Below are positions 1 through 19,324 of a stretch of 64,000 nucleotides of DNA, in pieces. Every line of letters starts with the position of its first letter. Within the stretch, counting starts at the first letter, position 1. Source of the stretch: Synaphobranchus kaupii (Eukaryota > Chordata > Actinopteri > Anguilliformes > Synaphobranchidae). The stretch covers positions 34,638,653 through 34,702,652 of the forward strand of contig CM056377.1 of assembly GCA_029718625.1 (NCBI GenBank). The letters run 5' to 3'. Position numbers and translations under genes: made by a program. The notes beneath the pieces are model-generated. The model ran no database searches, was not told the DNA's origin, and saw only the letters and a program-made list of their open reading frames with translations.

Positions 1-1898
1 TATTCACTGGATAAAAATACTTTACACCTCACCTTTGGCCACAGTCACCACGAATGGATTAACATCACAGAGCTTCACTTTACACAGGGGCACTAGGCAA
101 GGATGTCCACTCTCTCCCTCTCTATTCGCTCTTTTTATAGAACCTCTTGCCGCAGCAATCAGACAAAACTAAATTATTGAGGGAATTATAACTCATAACA
201 CACACCACAAGATCAGCCTTTACGCAGACGATGTGTTACTATACTTACAAGATCCCATCAACTCCCTACAAGAAACCATTAAACTCATCAATACATTTTC
301 AAAAATTTACGACTACTCCGTAAATTGGACAAAATCTATAATTTTACCCTTAGATGGAGATGACTGGAATGCTGCAACTCTAAAATCAACCCTCCCCCTC
401 TCCACTGGAAATATCAGGTATTTAGGTGTCAACATTTTCCCCAAGCTGTCAGAGTTATTCCATCTCAACTTTAGCCCGTTAATAAAAACAATAGAAGATG
501 ATCTACAACGATGGATGAACCTACCACTTTCCATAATTGGAAGAATAGCAACCATTAAAATGTCAATTTTACCAAAAATAAACTATCTATTCACCATGAT
601 CCCGATGCAACCCACCACCAACTGGTTCAACTCTCTAGATTCAATAATAACCAAATTCTACTGGAAAAATTAAAAAAGCCAGAATCAAATTAGCTACTCT
701 TCAGAGAAATAAAAATCAAGGAGGACTCGATGCACCAAATTTTCATAATTACTACTTGGCCAACCAACTGCTATACATCTATAAATGGATTCACCCCACC
801 CAACAAAATAATTCATGGATTGATATCGAACAAGAAGTATGCAGGGAAATCTCACCATCTGATCTACCATTCCTCAATACAAATATAAAACACCACAACT
901 GCTTTAAAAACACTGTAATTTCTACAACTCTGACAGCTTGGTGGAAAATCAACAAAATCACAAACTCCACTTTGACACCCTGCAAATACACCCCAATTTG
1001 GCATAACCCTGACTTCCAGCTCAACAAAACTCCACTGAATTTCACCACTTGGAAACAGAAAGGTATCACACATCTCCACCACATTTTTCAAGAGAACACT
1101 TTAATCACTTTTAAAGAGCTAACCCAGAGATACGGTGTTGGAAGAGACCAATACCATCAATATCTTCAGCTAAAATCTGTCCTGAAATCCAAAATCAATA
1201 TAATGCAGAATGATTTGCAGCCACCATTAATCATAACAAAAATAAATAAAATAACATCTCAGAAGAAAATTCTCTCTAAATTATACAAAATGCTAACACA
1301 TATCAACTCTACAATACACCTCCCCATTTCAAGATGGGAATTAGACTTGGCCATCTCTCCCAGCGCCGACTTCTGGCAACAAATATGCACCAACATTTTC
1401 ACAATGACTAACAACACTAACTTACAATTAATTAAATTCAAGGTAATCCACAGAGCACATATTACTCAACACAAGATGTATAAAATTGGATTAGCAGACA
1501 CTGACATATGCTCACAATGCACTCTAAACACCCCGGACAATTATCTCCACGCTATTTGGCTATGCCCACCCATCCAACACTTTTGGCACACAGTGACTAA
1601 AACGTTATCCTGTTTTTTGGGTCGCAGCATTCCACTATCTCCTTCTCTCTGCCTACTTGGAGACATATCCACAATCAATTTAACAACCCAGAACACCAGG
1701 TGCTTGCTCATTGCCCTAACTGTCGCCAAGAAAACTATCCTATTACATTGGAAAACAAGAAATACTGCAAATACTATGCAATGGTTGAACCTTCTTTCCG
1801 AATACATATCATTAGAAAAAATATCAGCTTCCAGCCACAATCAAATGTCACAATTCAGAGACAACTGGGAACCATTCATCAATAATCTAAATTTATAA
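1..1898 (+). mobile_element. L1/Tx1-like LINE ORF2 fragment (5' truncated, frameshifted)
   Basis: This is the back half of a non-LTR retrotransposon reverse transcriptase. The start is cut by the window edge. Translation shows an RT palm with [13 protein letters not shown] near 90-130 and the catalytic YADD box near 220-232, then the thumb region, then a C-terminal Cys/His knuckle (C-x2-C...H-x4-C, about 1507-1567) typical of L1-type ORF2. The frame is broken by a stop near 170-175 and by a frameshift near 665-680, where the frame used by 233-673 passes to the frame used by 756-1898. It ends at a stop at 1896-1898, followed by a pyrimidine-rich stretch. The copy cannot encode an active protein. 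Family assignment rests on motif recognition and is firm at the level of L1/Tx1 clade only. Confidence 0.85.
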
Positions 1899-1934
1899 TC
1901 CAACCAAAATAAACCGGTTAGCCAACCCCCCTCC

Positions 1935-2331
1935 CCTTTTCCCCCTTTCTCCTCTTCTTTCTCTCTCTCTCTCTCTCATACACATTACACACTTATAAAC
2001 ATAGTCTAACCTGATGCATACATATTCACAATTCATGTTATTAATAGTTTCACCCTCTCAGTACTTCACTTTTTTCTGGCCCAATATGCTCAGCTCATTT
2101 GTCCACTCTTACCTCCTGTCTATCCATCTGTCTGTCTACCCGTCTCCCTGTCTATCTACCCGATTGGTTTGTCTGTCTCTCTGCCTATCCGGTCTGTCTG
2201 TCTGTCTGTCTGTCCGTCTATCTGTCTGTCATGGTAGGGGTAACACATTGGGGTGTGGGTGGTTCTTTCTTTGTGGGAGATTAAGGTAGGGGGGAGGGTG
2301 GGTGGGTGGGTGGATGGGAGGGGGGGGCGAC
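1935..2331. repeat. Pyrimidine-rich and G-rich simple sequence after the LINE
   Basis: A CT-rich tract (about 1935-1978) and a run of TCTG/TCTA tetranucleotides (about 2115-2232) are followed by a G-rich tract at 2284-2331 with repeated GGG triplets spaced by one or two bases. The G-rich tract could fold as a G-quadruplex on the plus strand. No gene is visible; short ORFs here are simple-repeat translations. Confidence 0.8.
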
Positions 2332-2439
2332 TTCACTATTTGTAATTAAAACTATTTATCTTTTTCTTTTTGTTTGTTATACCCTTTCCTCTGAGAGGCT
2401 TCATTACATAATTTTGCAAATCATAAATAAAAAATAAAA

Positions 2440-2684
2440 TTGACTTCCCCGCTGAATTTTTTAAACATTTTTGGCTAACAATTGCTCCATTATTCATCAG
2501 AATGGCACTTGAAATAAAACATAACTCTAAAATCCCCCCGCATATGAACACAGTGCTTATCTCAGTACTGCTTAAGCCTGGCAAAGACCCAACCATACCC
2601 TCGAGCTATCGCCCCCTATCACTTATCAATACCGACATAAAAATAATTAGCAAAGCTTTAGCCTCCTGGTGGTGGCGGGAATAA
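2440..2684 (+). mobile_element. Second L1/Tx1-like RT fragment (N-terminal fingers)
   Basis: Translation gives an RT fingers segment ending in the conserved L1-type stretch KPGKDPT..SSYRPLSLINTD.KI.SKALA. In an intact element this segment lies upstream of the YADD box seen near 220, yet here it lies 3' of the C-terminal half. It is therefore a separate truncated copy or a rearranged one. Both ends are ragged and no complete domain remains. Confidence 0.75.
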
Positions 2685-2689
2685 AACAA

Positions 2690-3297
2690 AAATATTTTAA
2701 AAAGTTTTTTTTAAAAGCAATAGCCCACAATTACATTAAAAGAGTTTGTAGATGAGCTGAATTTAATGTCTATAATGAAATACAATGAACAGCACCACCT
2801 GAACTATGGATCATGAAGAAGCATGTAAATTAATTAACCAAGTCTATATGGAGACATGCATGCACAATAGGCTAGACGCAAACACATTGTAGCTGAAAGA
2901 AATACATACAGCCTAAAATATGGAAATACAGTTGTAAAATAAGCGTATTAGTATTCTATAGAAATAACGTTAGGCTATTCAACACTGGCTTGTCGGATGC
3001 GTAACTCCAAACTTCCGTGTCTGGGCTACGAGCTGCCGAACTTCATAAGCACAGCATAATACCTTCGCGTTTTTTTTTTTCCGGTAGTGTAGTCTATTGT
3101 CTGCGGGAAATCTTTTTGGTACCGGACCATGTAGCTAGGTTTAGTTTAGCTTTCTGTAGTGCAATGGATGTAAGGCATGTTGATTCGCTTCGTAGTAGAC
3201 TGTACCTGCTTCCTGACTAGCAGCTGACTGACGTTTCTCTGGCAAAACTAACTTTGGCTAACAAGCTTAATTGGACAACGCATATTTCCCAGGAATC
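2690..3297. other. Non-coding stretch, no recognised feature
   Basis: AT-rich sequence with no long ORF, no recognisable repeat family and no convincing splice-site pairs. Confidence 0.5.
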
Positions 3298-4024
3298 TTA
3301 GCCAGCAAGAAAACAATTGATACTACTAAGAAAGTAGCCTACCAGAGATTATTCTTTTGATTATAATTATAATTAAAAAGTGTTTGCAGTAAGATACATT
3401 GTCTGCAGAGTACCGTAGACTAGAGCAATGTTCGGAGACTATAGTATTTTAAAGTGACTAACCATTAATCGTAAATGTTTAGGGAATTGAAGGTTTATAA
3501 ATCCGATGTCTTAAGGGATTGCAGCTTATAGTAAGCTATCGTCAGTTCTTAATGTATTATCGTCAATGCTTAATTTTCCTAGTAGTTAATTTTATGGTGA
3601 CATTGTGTTCTGTGTGAAAAGGATAAACTGAACAGAGTCAGACATGACCGCAGCGGAAGAGGACAGCAGGCTCCACACAGACTAATTTTTTTGTCTGCAT
3701 TTGTGTGAGATTAAAACATGTAGCCAATGGCACAGTTATTTATAGAATTTATTTTTTTACATTAATGCAAGAACACGACGTTAACCAGATGATATTCTGC
3801 GTTGAAACTTTTTTCTTTGCTTGACAAATGGTCATGGGATGCCTGTTCCCATAACGTTAGCTAGCCTTATTGCATTACTGTCGTGGTGTCCAGTGACTGA
3901 ATTGTTTAACTAACAGGCTACAAGTGAACAGTTAATATTGTAAATGTGTCTTTGCCTCTGCAATAAAAAAACATTCTTGCATGAGAAAACCAGAACATGT
4001 GCACAATTTGAGTCCAAAATGAAA

Positions 4025-4108
4025 TTACACTTTAATAGCAACCAGGCGAGGTACGAACCCACGTCTCTCGCAATACTAGTAAGGCTTGACGCTAACCATC
4101 TTAGCCAG
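4025..4108 (-). repeat. tRNA-derived SINE head (remnant)
   Basis: Read on the minus strand, the sequence has a pol III A-box-like block (TGGCTAAGATGGTTAGCG) followed about 40 nt later by a B-box-like GGTTCGTACC. It lacks the paired acceptor stem of a functional tRNA, so it is read as a SINE or tRNA pseudogene remnant at the end of duplication unit 1. Confidence 0.5.
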
Positions 4109-4743
4109 AAAAAAAACAATAGATGCTACTAAGAAAATAGCTTACCAGAGATTATTCTTATTATTATTATTATTATTATTATAATTAAAAGTGTTTGCAG
4201 TAAGCTACATTGTCTGCAGAGTAGCGTAGACTAGAGCAATGTTCGGAGGCTATAGTAATTTTTTTAAAGTGACTAACCATGATTCAGATATGTTTGGGGA
4301 ATTGGAGGTTTATAAATCCGATGTCTTAAGGGATTGCAGCTTATAGTAGGCTATCGTCGATTCTTAATGTATTATCATAAATTCTTAATTTTCCTAGTAG
4401 TTCATTTTATGGTGACATTGTGTTATGTGTGAAAAGGATAAAGTGAACAGAGCTGAAGTGAAGAAATTAATGAATAAAGAAATGTAGGCCGAGGCAAGGG
4501 TAGGCTACGTTGAGGTTCGGTTTTCACAGTAAGTCAGTCAGTCATGACCGCAAGAGAAGAACGTAACACCCTCACAAGAGCCAGCGTCCGGTTTGGGGAG
4601 GGTGTGATATAGTACAAGTGAAACATTGAACAGTTAATATTGGAAACCTCTTTTGCCTTTGCAATAAAAATACGTTAATGTGAAAATAATAACAGTGTAA
4701 TAAATGAAAAGTGCTTAACAGTTGCACATTGTTTTTGTGGAAA

Positions 4744-4815
4744 GTAAGCATGTGCCCTGCTGGGCTCGAACCCACAATTATCTGTGTCAGAGACAGCAAC
4801 TCTGACTATTAAGCC
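4744..4815 (-). repeat. tRNA-derived SINE head (second remnant)
   Basis: Minus-strand tRNA-like piece with an A-box-like TGGCTTAATAGTCAGAG and B box GGTTCGAGCCC. It sits at the end of duplication unit 2, in the same relative place as the remnant at 4025-4108, though the two have diverged strongly. A clean cloverleaf is not evident. Confidence 0.5.
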
Positions 4816-6690
4816 ACAGTTACTTCATGGAAAGAATGAAGCCATTAGCTATATTAACATTAAAAACCATTAGTATGAAGCGTTATTATTGGGTGATAAG
4901 CTTGATGAGCAGGTATACGGACCATACCATCAAAGAATAATTCTCCCCATTGGATAACATCGCGACGGAGGCAGGCAGTTTGGCAGGAAAAATAGGAAGA
5001 AGAAGGAGAAAAACGGCAAAATAACCCAAGTTTGGGGCTTTATTGTGTGGATGTGTGAAGTTGTATCTGAATGCTGTGTGGTTACATGAGGTCAGAACAT
5101 ACAGAAGTTAACGTTTTTAAGGACAGAGGTCTATGGTCATTGTGGTTACTTCTGTAGGAAACCCTGAAAAGTGCCAAACTCTCGGTGCTGTGGGGCATGC
5201 CCTGCCAAGCCGTAACTTGGCGGATGGCATACCTGCCATCCCAATTATAGCATTACAGTACTGAAAGGTTTGCATGTGGAACAATATAAAAATGTAGTAT
5301 ACATGGACAATTGAGAATTTTTATACAGTGAACAAAAGCACAATATTCTGTTTGTGTTTTTTCATTAGCTGTCTACAAGAACAAAATTAATGATAAGAGC
5401 TCATTTACAATAAACAAAATTTAAGTGTAGTTGTGCAATTTATAAATGGTATAAAAGCAATTAGGGATTCATAAAAGCACTTGTATGTTTGTTTGGAATA
5501 CTTATGAGTTGCATACTAACCAATGTCCTCTTTTCTTGGACATAGATTGTAGGACTGGTCAGTGTGGCCCAACTGATGAAACGGCAACCTCTACAAGAGT
5601 ATCAAATCCTGGACAAGGACACCATAAATTAGATGAGCATTAGTCACTTCAGGAATCTTGAAAAAAAATTCTACATTAGTCTTGTAAACTCATCCCTTCA
5701 AGATTTTAGGTATCAATCACTTTGGTCCCATTGCAATAGATTATTGTCTTGTGACTCTTTCAAAATCAGAATTGGATGTTCTGTACTGTAAAAAAAAAAA
5801 TCGTTATTGTGGATATTTGATTATTATTTCTTTATATTTTCACACACTGAGTTGTTTTAAGTGGATTATACACATGTTTAAATTTAGAATTACTGAAGTA
5901 ACTCTTCATCTGACTGTTTAGAAAGTGGTCGGAAGTAGTAAGAGCTATGCTACTGTTGTATTTTATCCTCAGAAGCTGTACATTTACATTGGGTATATTT
6001 GCCTCAGTAAGAACATCATGCAAAAAATGGAAACTGCCTTAAAAGGTTTCATTATAAGAACCCACAGGGATGACTGTTTAATACAGTATATTTATGTAAA
6101 ACTTTTTTTTTGGTTAATAACAAAATCATCTAAATGTTGACCAGTAAGCCAGAAGTGTTTTCAATATAGGCTATAGCCAACTTCTGCCATGCTAAGATTC
6201 TTGAAACCCTTCCTACTTGATCTTAAGATAGTTTCTTATCTCTGCAGATGTCTAATAATTACTGCAAAGCTCAACATTAAAACAAAGAAAACGCCGTGTG
6301 ATTTGACTACTGATTATGTTTTGCTTTCAAAATCAAGTACCTTTTAAATATCTTTGATTGGTAGGCCATTTAATAAAGTCCTTGAAAAGATACTGCTCGT
6401 TTGGGAAGTTACACTCTAAACGCCCCTATGTTGTGAGTGAATTTACATTGGTATAAAAAATACCTTGCGTAGCATATTTCAATTTTTACCCTATGCTGAC
6501 AAACTACAGATTCGCTGTTCCATGCAAAACAGTGAGGCAGAAATAGCCTACTTACTACCACCGCTGCTGAAACCATCTCGCCATCTAACTGTTTCGCATA
6601 TCTATTCGTGGTACACTATACGCTCCAAATCCGATATAGGCTTTGTTCAGTTTGTTGCAAATTAAATAAGGGCTTGTCGACAATGGGACG
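4816..6690. other. Intergenic, no recognised feature
   Basis: AT-rich spacer with only short, unsupported ORFs. No repeat family was recognised, apart from a weak 6-bp stem near 5206-5225. Confidence 0.45.
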
Positions 6691-6699
6691 CCGCTGGAG

Positions 6700-7013
6700 A
6701 CGGACAGACAAAACGTCCAATCGGATCATTAGAATTTCCGACGGCGTCTTCAGCAAATTAGCAGTGTCAACAGTACCAACCAATGGGAGGTAACATCGCA
6801 GGTAAATAACAAGAGAAGTATCAAATGATAAACTGCGTCAAGGCGGGGCTTGTCCACGAATCCCCGTTCCTCATTGAGTGTCATAGGATCCCGGCGGTGT
6901 TCATTGTGAGACAAGAGAAATCCACATCTACGACTTCCCAGCATCGAAATAGGTGTCCTTGGAGCAGGTCTGCTGTTCGATCTCATAAAAGAACCGTAGT
7001 TACGGATAAACAG
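6700..7013 (+). promoter_or_regulatory. elavl1: Candidate elavl1 promoter and first non-coding exon
   Basis: Two CCAAT boxes on the plus strand (6717-6721 and 6780-6784) precede a GC-richer stretch. The stretch ends in a good donor: ATAAACAG before GTAACA at 7014. In mammals ELAVL1 has a non-coding first exon and a long first intron (known of the family), which fits the 5.3 kb gap to the coding exon. Transcription start and exon limits are inference; no RNA evidence was available. Confidence 0.35.
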
Positions 7014-8709
7014 GTAACACGTCTTTAAATACCGTTTTATTTACAGCGAGTTTGTTTGTCTATGTAGGGTAGTGGAGGAAAACTGTGCGGCAGCCATGCG
7101 GTGGAAAACGAGGCCTAGGTAGGTAGGCCTCACTGTGATCGCGCCGCCTGCGCGGGTTTTCTAGTGAACAAAAAAAAACTTAGCATTGCTATTGAACATT
7201 AGGGAATTGTAGGGATGTAACCAGATCATCATTAGTTTAGATCCAGTTAAGCGAATTGTATACCTCACAAAGTGTATTTTTACATTTGCATAATGTTTTA
7301 CCAAGAAAGCCATGATTAGTTTCACACCCCCTTCAAACTTCAGGCTAGATATCGAGCTACTACGTCATTAAGAACTGCGATGTTGAGAACAAGATTGTAT
7401 TGGTATTGACGAATTGAACCTTAGCTAAGATTTATATTAATTACGAGTAACGTTAACGTTGATCTTAGCCGACGTTATCGCGGTTTGTAGCTATAGCTGT
7501 ATATGGATTTAAGGCGTGAGCGTTATGTTCGCTACAAGCAAACGCTGCCTGCTATTCGGTTTGCAAATATTTCGTTTAGCTTGCTAACTTGCTGTCTAGT
7601 TGGCTAACGTTAACGTTAAATGCTTGAAGACGTCACTGTGTTGCTAACGCAAGGTAGTTCGCACTGGTTAGGTAGCTAGCTAGCGTACGATTTCATTGTA
7701 TTCTTGTTGGTCCAGTTTGCTTTCCAGCTAATAAAAATGGGATGTTATTTAGCGTCACCCGGATTATTTCTAGATTGTATGTTGAATCCGCTAAATTATC
7801 GTTAGGGCCAGCTATCTGACCTGGTGAGTAACGTTTGCAAGACGTAACTTTAATATACGACACCCTAATAATATTGGACACGCTAAGTTTATATTTAACC
7901 TTAGTTATTGAAAGTTATTTGTGCTGTTTGTATCGAGCTTACTAACGTTACTTCTTGCCGCCACGGCTGGAAAGCTGAAGAGGAGGATGGATTGTTTGCC
8001 AACACACACCTAAAGTAATGGGCCATCGGTTTCGATTGCGTAAAAGTCTTTGTGTTGGAGTAAGGTTAGCTAGGTTGCTCGTTTCTTTGGTTTTCCGAAT
8101 AATGTTCTAACTAGAGATTTAATTTGGTGTGCTATTAAACTTGGCTGGCTGGGTAACGTTACGTTATCCGAATCGATGCGGTAAAGGAGCATATGTCGTT
8201 AGCTAACAGTGAGCTAGCTAGCAAGATATCTAATACCTAACTTCGAACACATTTTATTGATATTCTAGCTATTCTGCATGCTGTCCTGAAGACCTGTTTT
8301 TCGTTTTTGTTGTTCAAACGTTAACAGTTCCTTGTTGACTTGTTTTGCCTCGCGTACTGAATCCAAGCTCACGTTTGCGTTCGTTGATGTAAATATACTT
8401 TTAAGTTTTAGGTAGTAAAGTTTGTCGCCATCAAACCTTCTTGCGTTACGTGGGAGTACTTGTTTTAGGGATGCGTTGTTCCACATCGCAATGTTGGGGC
8501 AGAAAAATAGCTGAGACACTCAAAGCTCAATCATTCAGAGACGGAGTTTAAAAAATAAAATTAGCAGTCCTCTTAATTGGCATATCTGAGCTCTTTGTGG
8601 ACAGGATGCTCAAAGTTTTGGTTTCTCATAGGTGAACCTTTTTGCAGAGAGGCGTGTTAAAAATGCAAGGTCCTCGATGAGGCTGATGGTCGTCTTGTTC
8701 TCTCCACAG

Positions 8710-8938
8710 GTATTTCTTGAAGAAGACTGAACATCTTGCCAATTTTAATTTATTTTCGTTTAGTTTTTATTAAAAACGGTGCCCATTTCTACCTCCCCCT
8801 TCTGAGTTTTCCCCCCTTGTTTTCTTGTTCAGTGTGTATTTTTATTGCCTTGTTTTTTTTTTTTTTTGGTACCTCCAGATTCGGGATCTGTGAAGTGTCT
8901 ACATGGCAGTCAGAAGGGGACACATTAGATACTTAAAA
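8710..8938 (+). other. elavl1: Candidate internal 5' UTR exon of elavl1
   Basis: A pyrimidine-rich acceptor (TTCTCTCCACAG, ending 8709) and a consensus donor (AAAA before GTGAGT at 8939) bracket 229 nt in the orientation of elavl1, between the putative first exon and the coding exons. The segment carries several upstream ATGs and no conserved ORF, so if it is used it is untranslated. Splice-site quality is the only evidence. Confidence 0.3.
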
Positions 8939-15806
<6,868 letters not shown>

Positions 15807-18780
15807 AAAAATAAAAATGTACTTGCGGTCAAGTTTTCTACATGAAAAAAATATGGAAAAATTTGCATATTTAAAAAAAGGCTAATTCTTTTTGTTAGTG
15901 TATCAGCAATTCTGCGCAAGTTTTCAACTTTTTCCTCGTCTTAGTCTTTAATGATGTAAAATGTTTTTCATATTTTGGGATTGAACAAACGTCCTAATTT
16001 TATTATTTTTTTCATTCGACAAGATCTGTTGACCAGTTGTACATTTTTCCCCTTACTCTCCTGTCCTTAAATTCTCTGTATAAAGTGTATTCTAGACTTG
16101 GCAATGTCATTGTGCCATATATGCATGGTTTAAAAAAAAAAAAAAAAAAAGACTTGCGCAAAGCATGCCATGTCATGGACTGATTCCATTGATTTTCTTC
16201 TCTCTTTTTTTTCTTTTTTTTTTATGTTGATGCTGGCTTGCCTAATTTATCCCAGATAACAGTGTACAGATGCCCCCTTTTTCAACTCCCCATTTCACAG
16301 TTGGATAATTCAGGTTTTAATGGACATAGTTGGTCCTTTCAAATTACCCTTCTGAAAATTTGGTAAAAACCAATATTAACATGAATCAGTTTTTGGCACC
16401 GCATGCTTGGCAATAAGTTGAAAACCAGTCTTCATAAAAGGTGTGGTAATGGTAGTACAGTGGCAGCGTGAAGCCAATAGGACTATTTTTTTTATTATTA
16501 TTCAGGTTTTTTTGTTTTTGTTTTGTTTTCTGTTTTTCAGAAGACTTAGTTTGAATACCCAGATGGTTATGTTAAGGACCAAAGAGATTGAAGGAAACTT
16601 AATTTGTGTTGTCATCAACCCACAATTGATTTGCCCTCTTATGCATGTCCCTGCTAATGCTTCTCCCCAAAATGTTTGAAAATTCACAGGCTGATAGAGA
16701 AGTGAATGCATTTAAATTTAAAAAAATTTCTGTCAAATAATTTTACCCCTACACGCACTCTCTCCCCTGTACCGTGTATTTTGTTTTAAAGTGGGCTTTG
16801 TTTATTCTCCACAAACATTGAAAATGTGAAATATTTTTATGTCTATTTCATTTTCCATTGCAGCTTCATTCTTTCTTTTAAAATTTATTTTAAGGAACTA
16901 ATCCAAAGTTTGTGGAAGATGCCTTGTGACATTTTGGTTAATTTTTCTGGTTTCCTTTGGTTTGTTTGTTTTGCTTGGCATTTATGACCATTAAATTTGA
17001 TTTTGTTTTGCTGAAATTTTGTTTTGTTTCTTTTTTGAATGCCATTTTCTTTCCTTTGATTTGTTTGATTCTTTTTGATTGCCTTGTTTCAGTGGACCTG
17101 GTGAAGAAGGAGGGGAAACTCCAAACTTGAGCTGAATTGTCAGCAAAATGACATTCAAAAGATGACCAGTGTCACCACTCGGTTTGAAATGCAAGGTCCG
17201 TTGGTTGGGGCGTGAACGGCACTTGGTTTGGGTCCTCTTGCATCTACTGTTATTTTGAACATAATTACTGTCGTTTTAATATTTTCCTAAGGACCAAATG
17301 TTGCTGTAGAATTGCAGTGCTTTTCCTCATTCCAAAAGTCTTAACAGGTCTATTTTAACCTACAAATTTTTCATTCAAATTCCCTTTTAAATATGTATTT
17401 CTCTAATTCTCTGGTATAATTGGTTACTTCCATGTCAGAATGCCTTTTGAGGAAACTCGAGAGATTGCATCTGCTGAAGCTGTAATTCATTCAATTTGGC
17501 CATATCTTCTTGCACATAGATGTAGCAGGGGAACGCAAGTCCCTTACATTGGTTGGTGATGAAGTTTTGGACTTTGGTAAAGAGGTCTCTCTTGAAACAC
17601 TGTGTGTAGAGGCTTATCTGAAGACAACACAATGGTAAAGCATTGATGTTCAAATAGACGGTACGTCCTGCTATAGGTTTAGAGAGGAATGAACCATTTG
17701 CTTGTACACAGCCAATTTTTTTTTTACCCTTTATCTGTGAATGAAAATGGGGAATTTTTTTTATATTTTGGTGAATTCTTTTGTCTTGGTAAGCAGTTTG
17801 ATCCAAGGGAAATATCTTCAGGTTAGTATTTCTGAACATGGACTGATTTTGCTTTTCTGCCCTTTTTTTATTTTAATTTTTATAAACAGGGTCGTATTTT
17901 ATTGGCGAAAGTTTACTGGTGATTCTCACTAGTCTTAAATTGGCCAGTTTAATCAAACATCTTGATTGTTGGTCCTATGGTACTTTGTCACATTTAGAAC
18001 TGTATATATTGTAGTTTTCTTGTAGTTGTCATCCTATCTATAAATCTGTGTGTGCGTATATGCATTTTCCTTAAAGGAAATGTAAGAAACATGGATCTTT
18101 CCTATTCACTTTTAATCTACTCTGCATCCAGTAGGGTTTAAAAAAAAAAATGGCTGCGATCATCTCCCCTTGACTCAAAACCCCAAATCCGCTTTCATTT
18201 GGGGTTTTTTGTGTACGCATCTGTTTGTCCTCCATCTCTGTTTAGACTGCATTACTGAAATTTAGGTGTACCCAGTAACTCAGATTTGTTCTGGCTGAAA
18301 AGTAACATTAAGGATGCAGTGTAGTCTGTAGAATGATGGGGGGTTTTTTTAAGTTTTTTTTTTTATTAAAGGCAAGCCTTTTTTTTCCTTTTTTTGTAAG
18401 ACTTGAATGCATACTTTGCAGTTTATAATTATTTATTTTTTTAAATGCAGCATCATAAATGTTTTGGGAGAACTGGACTTAACAATGTAACACCCTTTTT
18501 TTGGCCTTAATTTACATGAAAGATCAGGAAATTGTCATATTTGGCTGATGGCACCTTTTTAAGGCTTTTTCACACATTGTACATGGTTACACATTTTGTA
18601 AATTTTAGTGTTAGTGTCAACTTTTTTTAAATTGGTTAGTTTTAATTTGCCTTTTTGGTTTTGAATAATATTTATTTTAAGGTATTTCTGTTCAAAGCTG
18701 TTATTGTCTAACATGCCAATATCTTAGAAGTCAGACACTGTTTTACAAAGCTGAAGAAAAATAAAGCTGAGAATCGTTTC
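15807..18780 (+). other. elavl1: elavl1 3' UTR
   Basis: About 3 kb of AT-rich, ORF-poor sequence follows the stop, with many T runs and ATTTA-like motifs. It ends just after a canonical AATAAA at 18760-18765. Long U/AU-rich 3' UTRs are known for HuR mRNA and take part in autoregulation. The end is inferred from the hexamer; an A run at 16132-16150 has no AATAAA close upstream. A perfect 12-bp hairpin lies at 18177-18208. Confidence 0.6.
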
Positions 18781-19324
18781 ATGGTTTCTTCTGAAGTACC
18801 AGTTGTATTGGGATTTGGGAAGGCAGTGCACAGGATTTACCATTCAACGCCACAGCAGTACTTTAGCAAAAGATGAACCTTAGACGTCAGCCAGAGTGCA
18901 CACATCATGGCTGAAATGTATGGTAATTCCTCCAATTAATGATTAAAAGTGGGAATGGGCCCTTAATCTTTCTACCAGAAACGGATTTACTTGACCCTCA
19001 GGCCCACCGGACAGACACCAACTCTGAATTTTTAAGCGCCATTTTAAATTATCCATTTCTAAATCACGGTTAGTGCTGCTAAAGACTTTATAGCCAGCTA
19101 CTGATGGGCACAGGAGTGTTGACCTGAAAGGAATGCTTTGTTTGCCTTGGTTAATAATGCAAATTTCAATCTGCCCGGATGAATGCTTTCTTCCTTGAGC
19201 TGCAGTTTCACCCAGACCCATGTCTACCCTGTACCCTGGAGCCAAGAATCAACCATACCTTGAGTTTTTACAAGATGTAGACTGATTTTAGCACAGTACA
19301 TCTGTACTGCTAGCCCTTTCTCAT

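Larger units (their letters stand above)
3298..4815. repeat. Diverged tandem duplication, about 0.8 kb per unit, with tRNA-like ends
   Basis: Two head-to-tail copies are visible by eye. Unit 1 runs about 3298-4103 and unit 2 about 4100-4815; both start at CTTAGCCAG. Matching landmarks include a TGTCTGCAGAGTA block (3399 and 4211), ATCCGATGTCTTAAGGGATT (3502 and 4315) and ATGGTGACATTGTGTT (3593 and 4410). Both units end in a tRNA-like piece on the minus strand: a GGTTCG-type B box near 4055 and near 4767, with an A-box-like TGGCT(T/A)A upstream on that strand. Unit 2 has gained an ATT microsatellite near 4160. Coding potential is nil. Confidence 0.75.

Noticed and set aside
233..1898. Intact retrotransposon gene
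   Set aside because: A frameshift near 670, an upstream stop and a missing 5' half show that it is a dead fragment.
4025..4815. Functional tRNA genes on the minus strand
   Set aside because: A- and B-box-like motifs are present but no paired acceptor stem or clean cloverleaf. They fit SINE heads better.
18177..18210. Rho-independent terminator (hairpin plus T run)
   Set aside because: The hairpin is real but the context is a vertebrate 3' UTR, where such terminators do not act.
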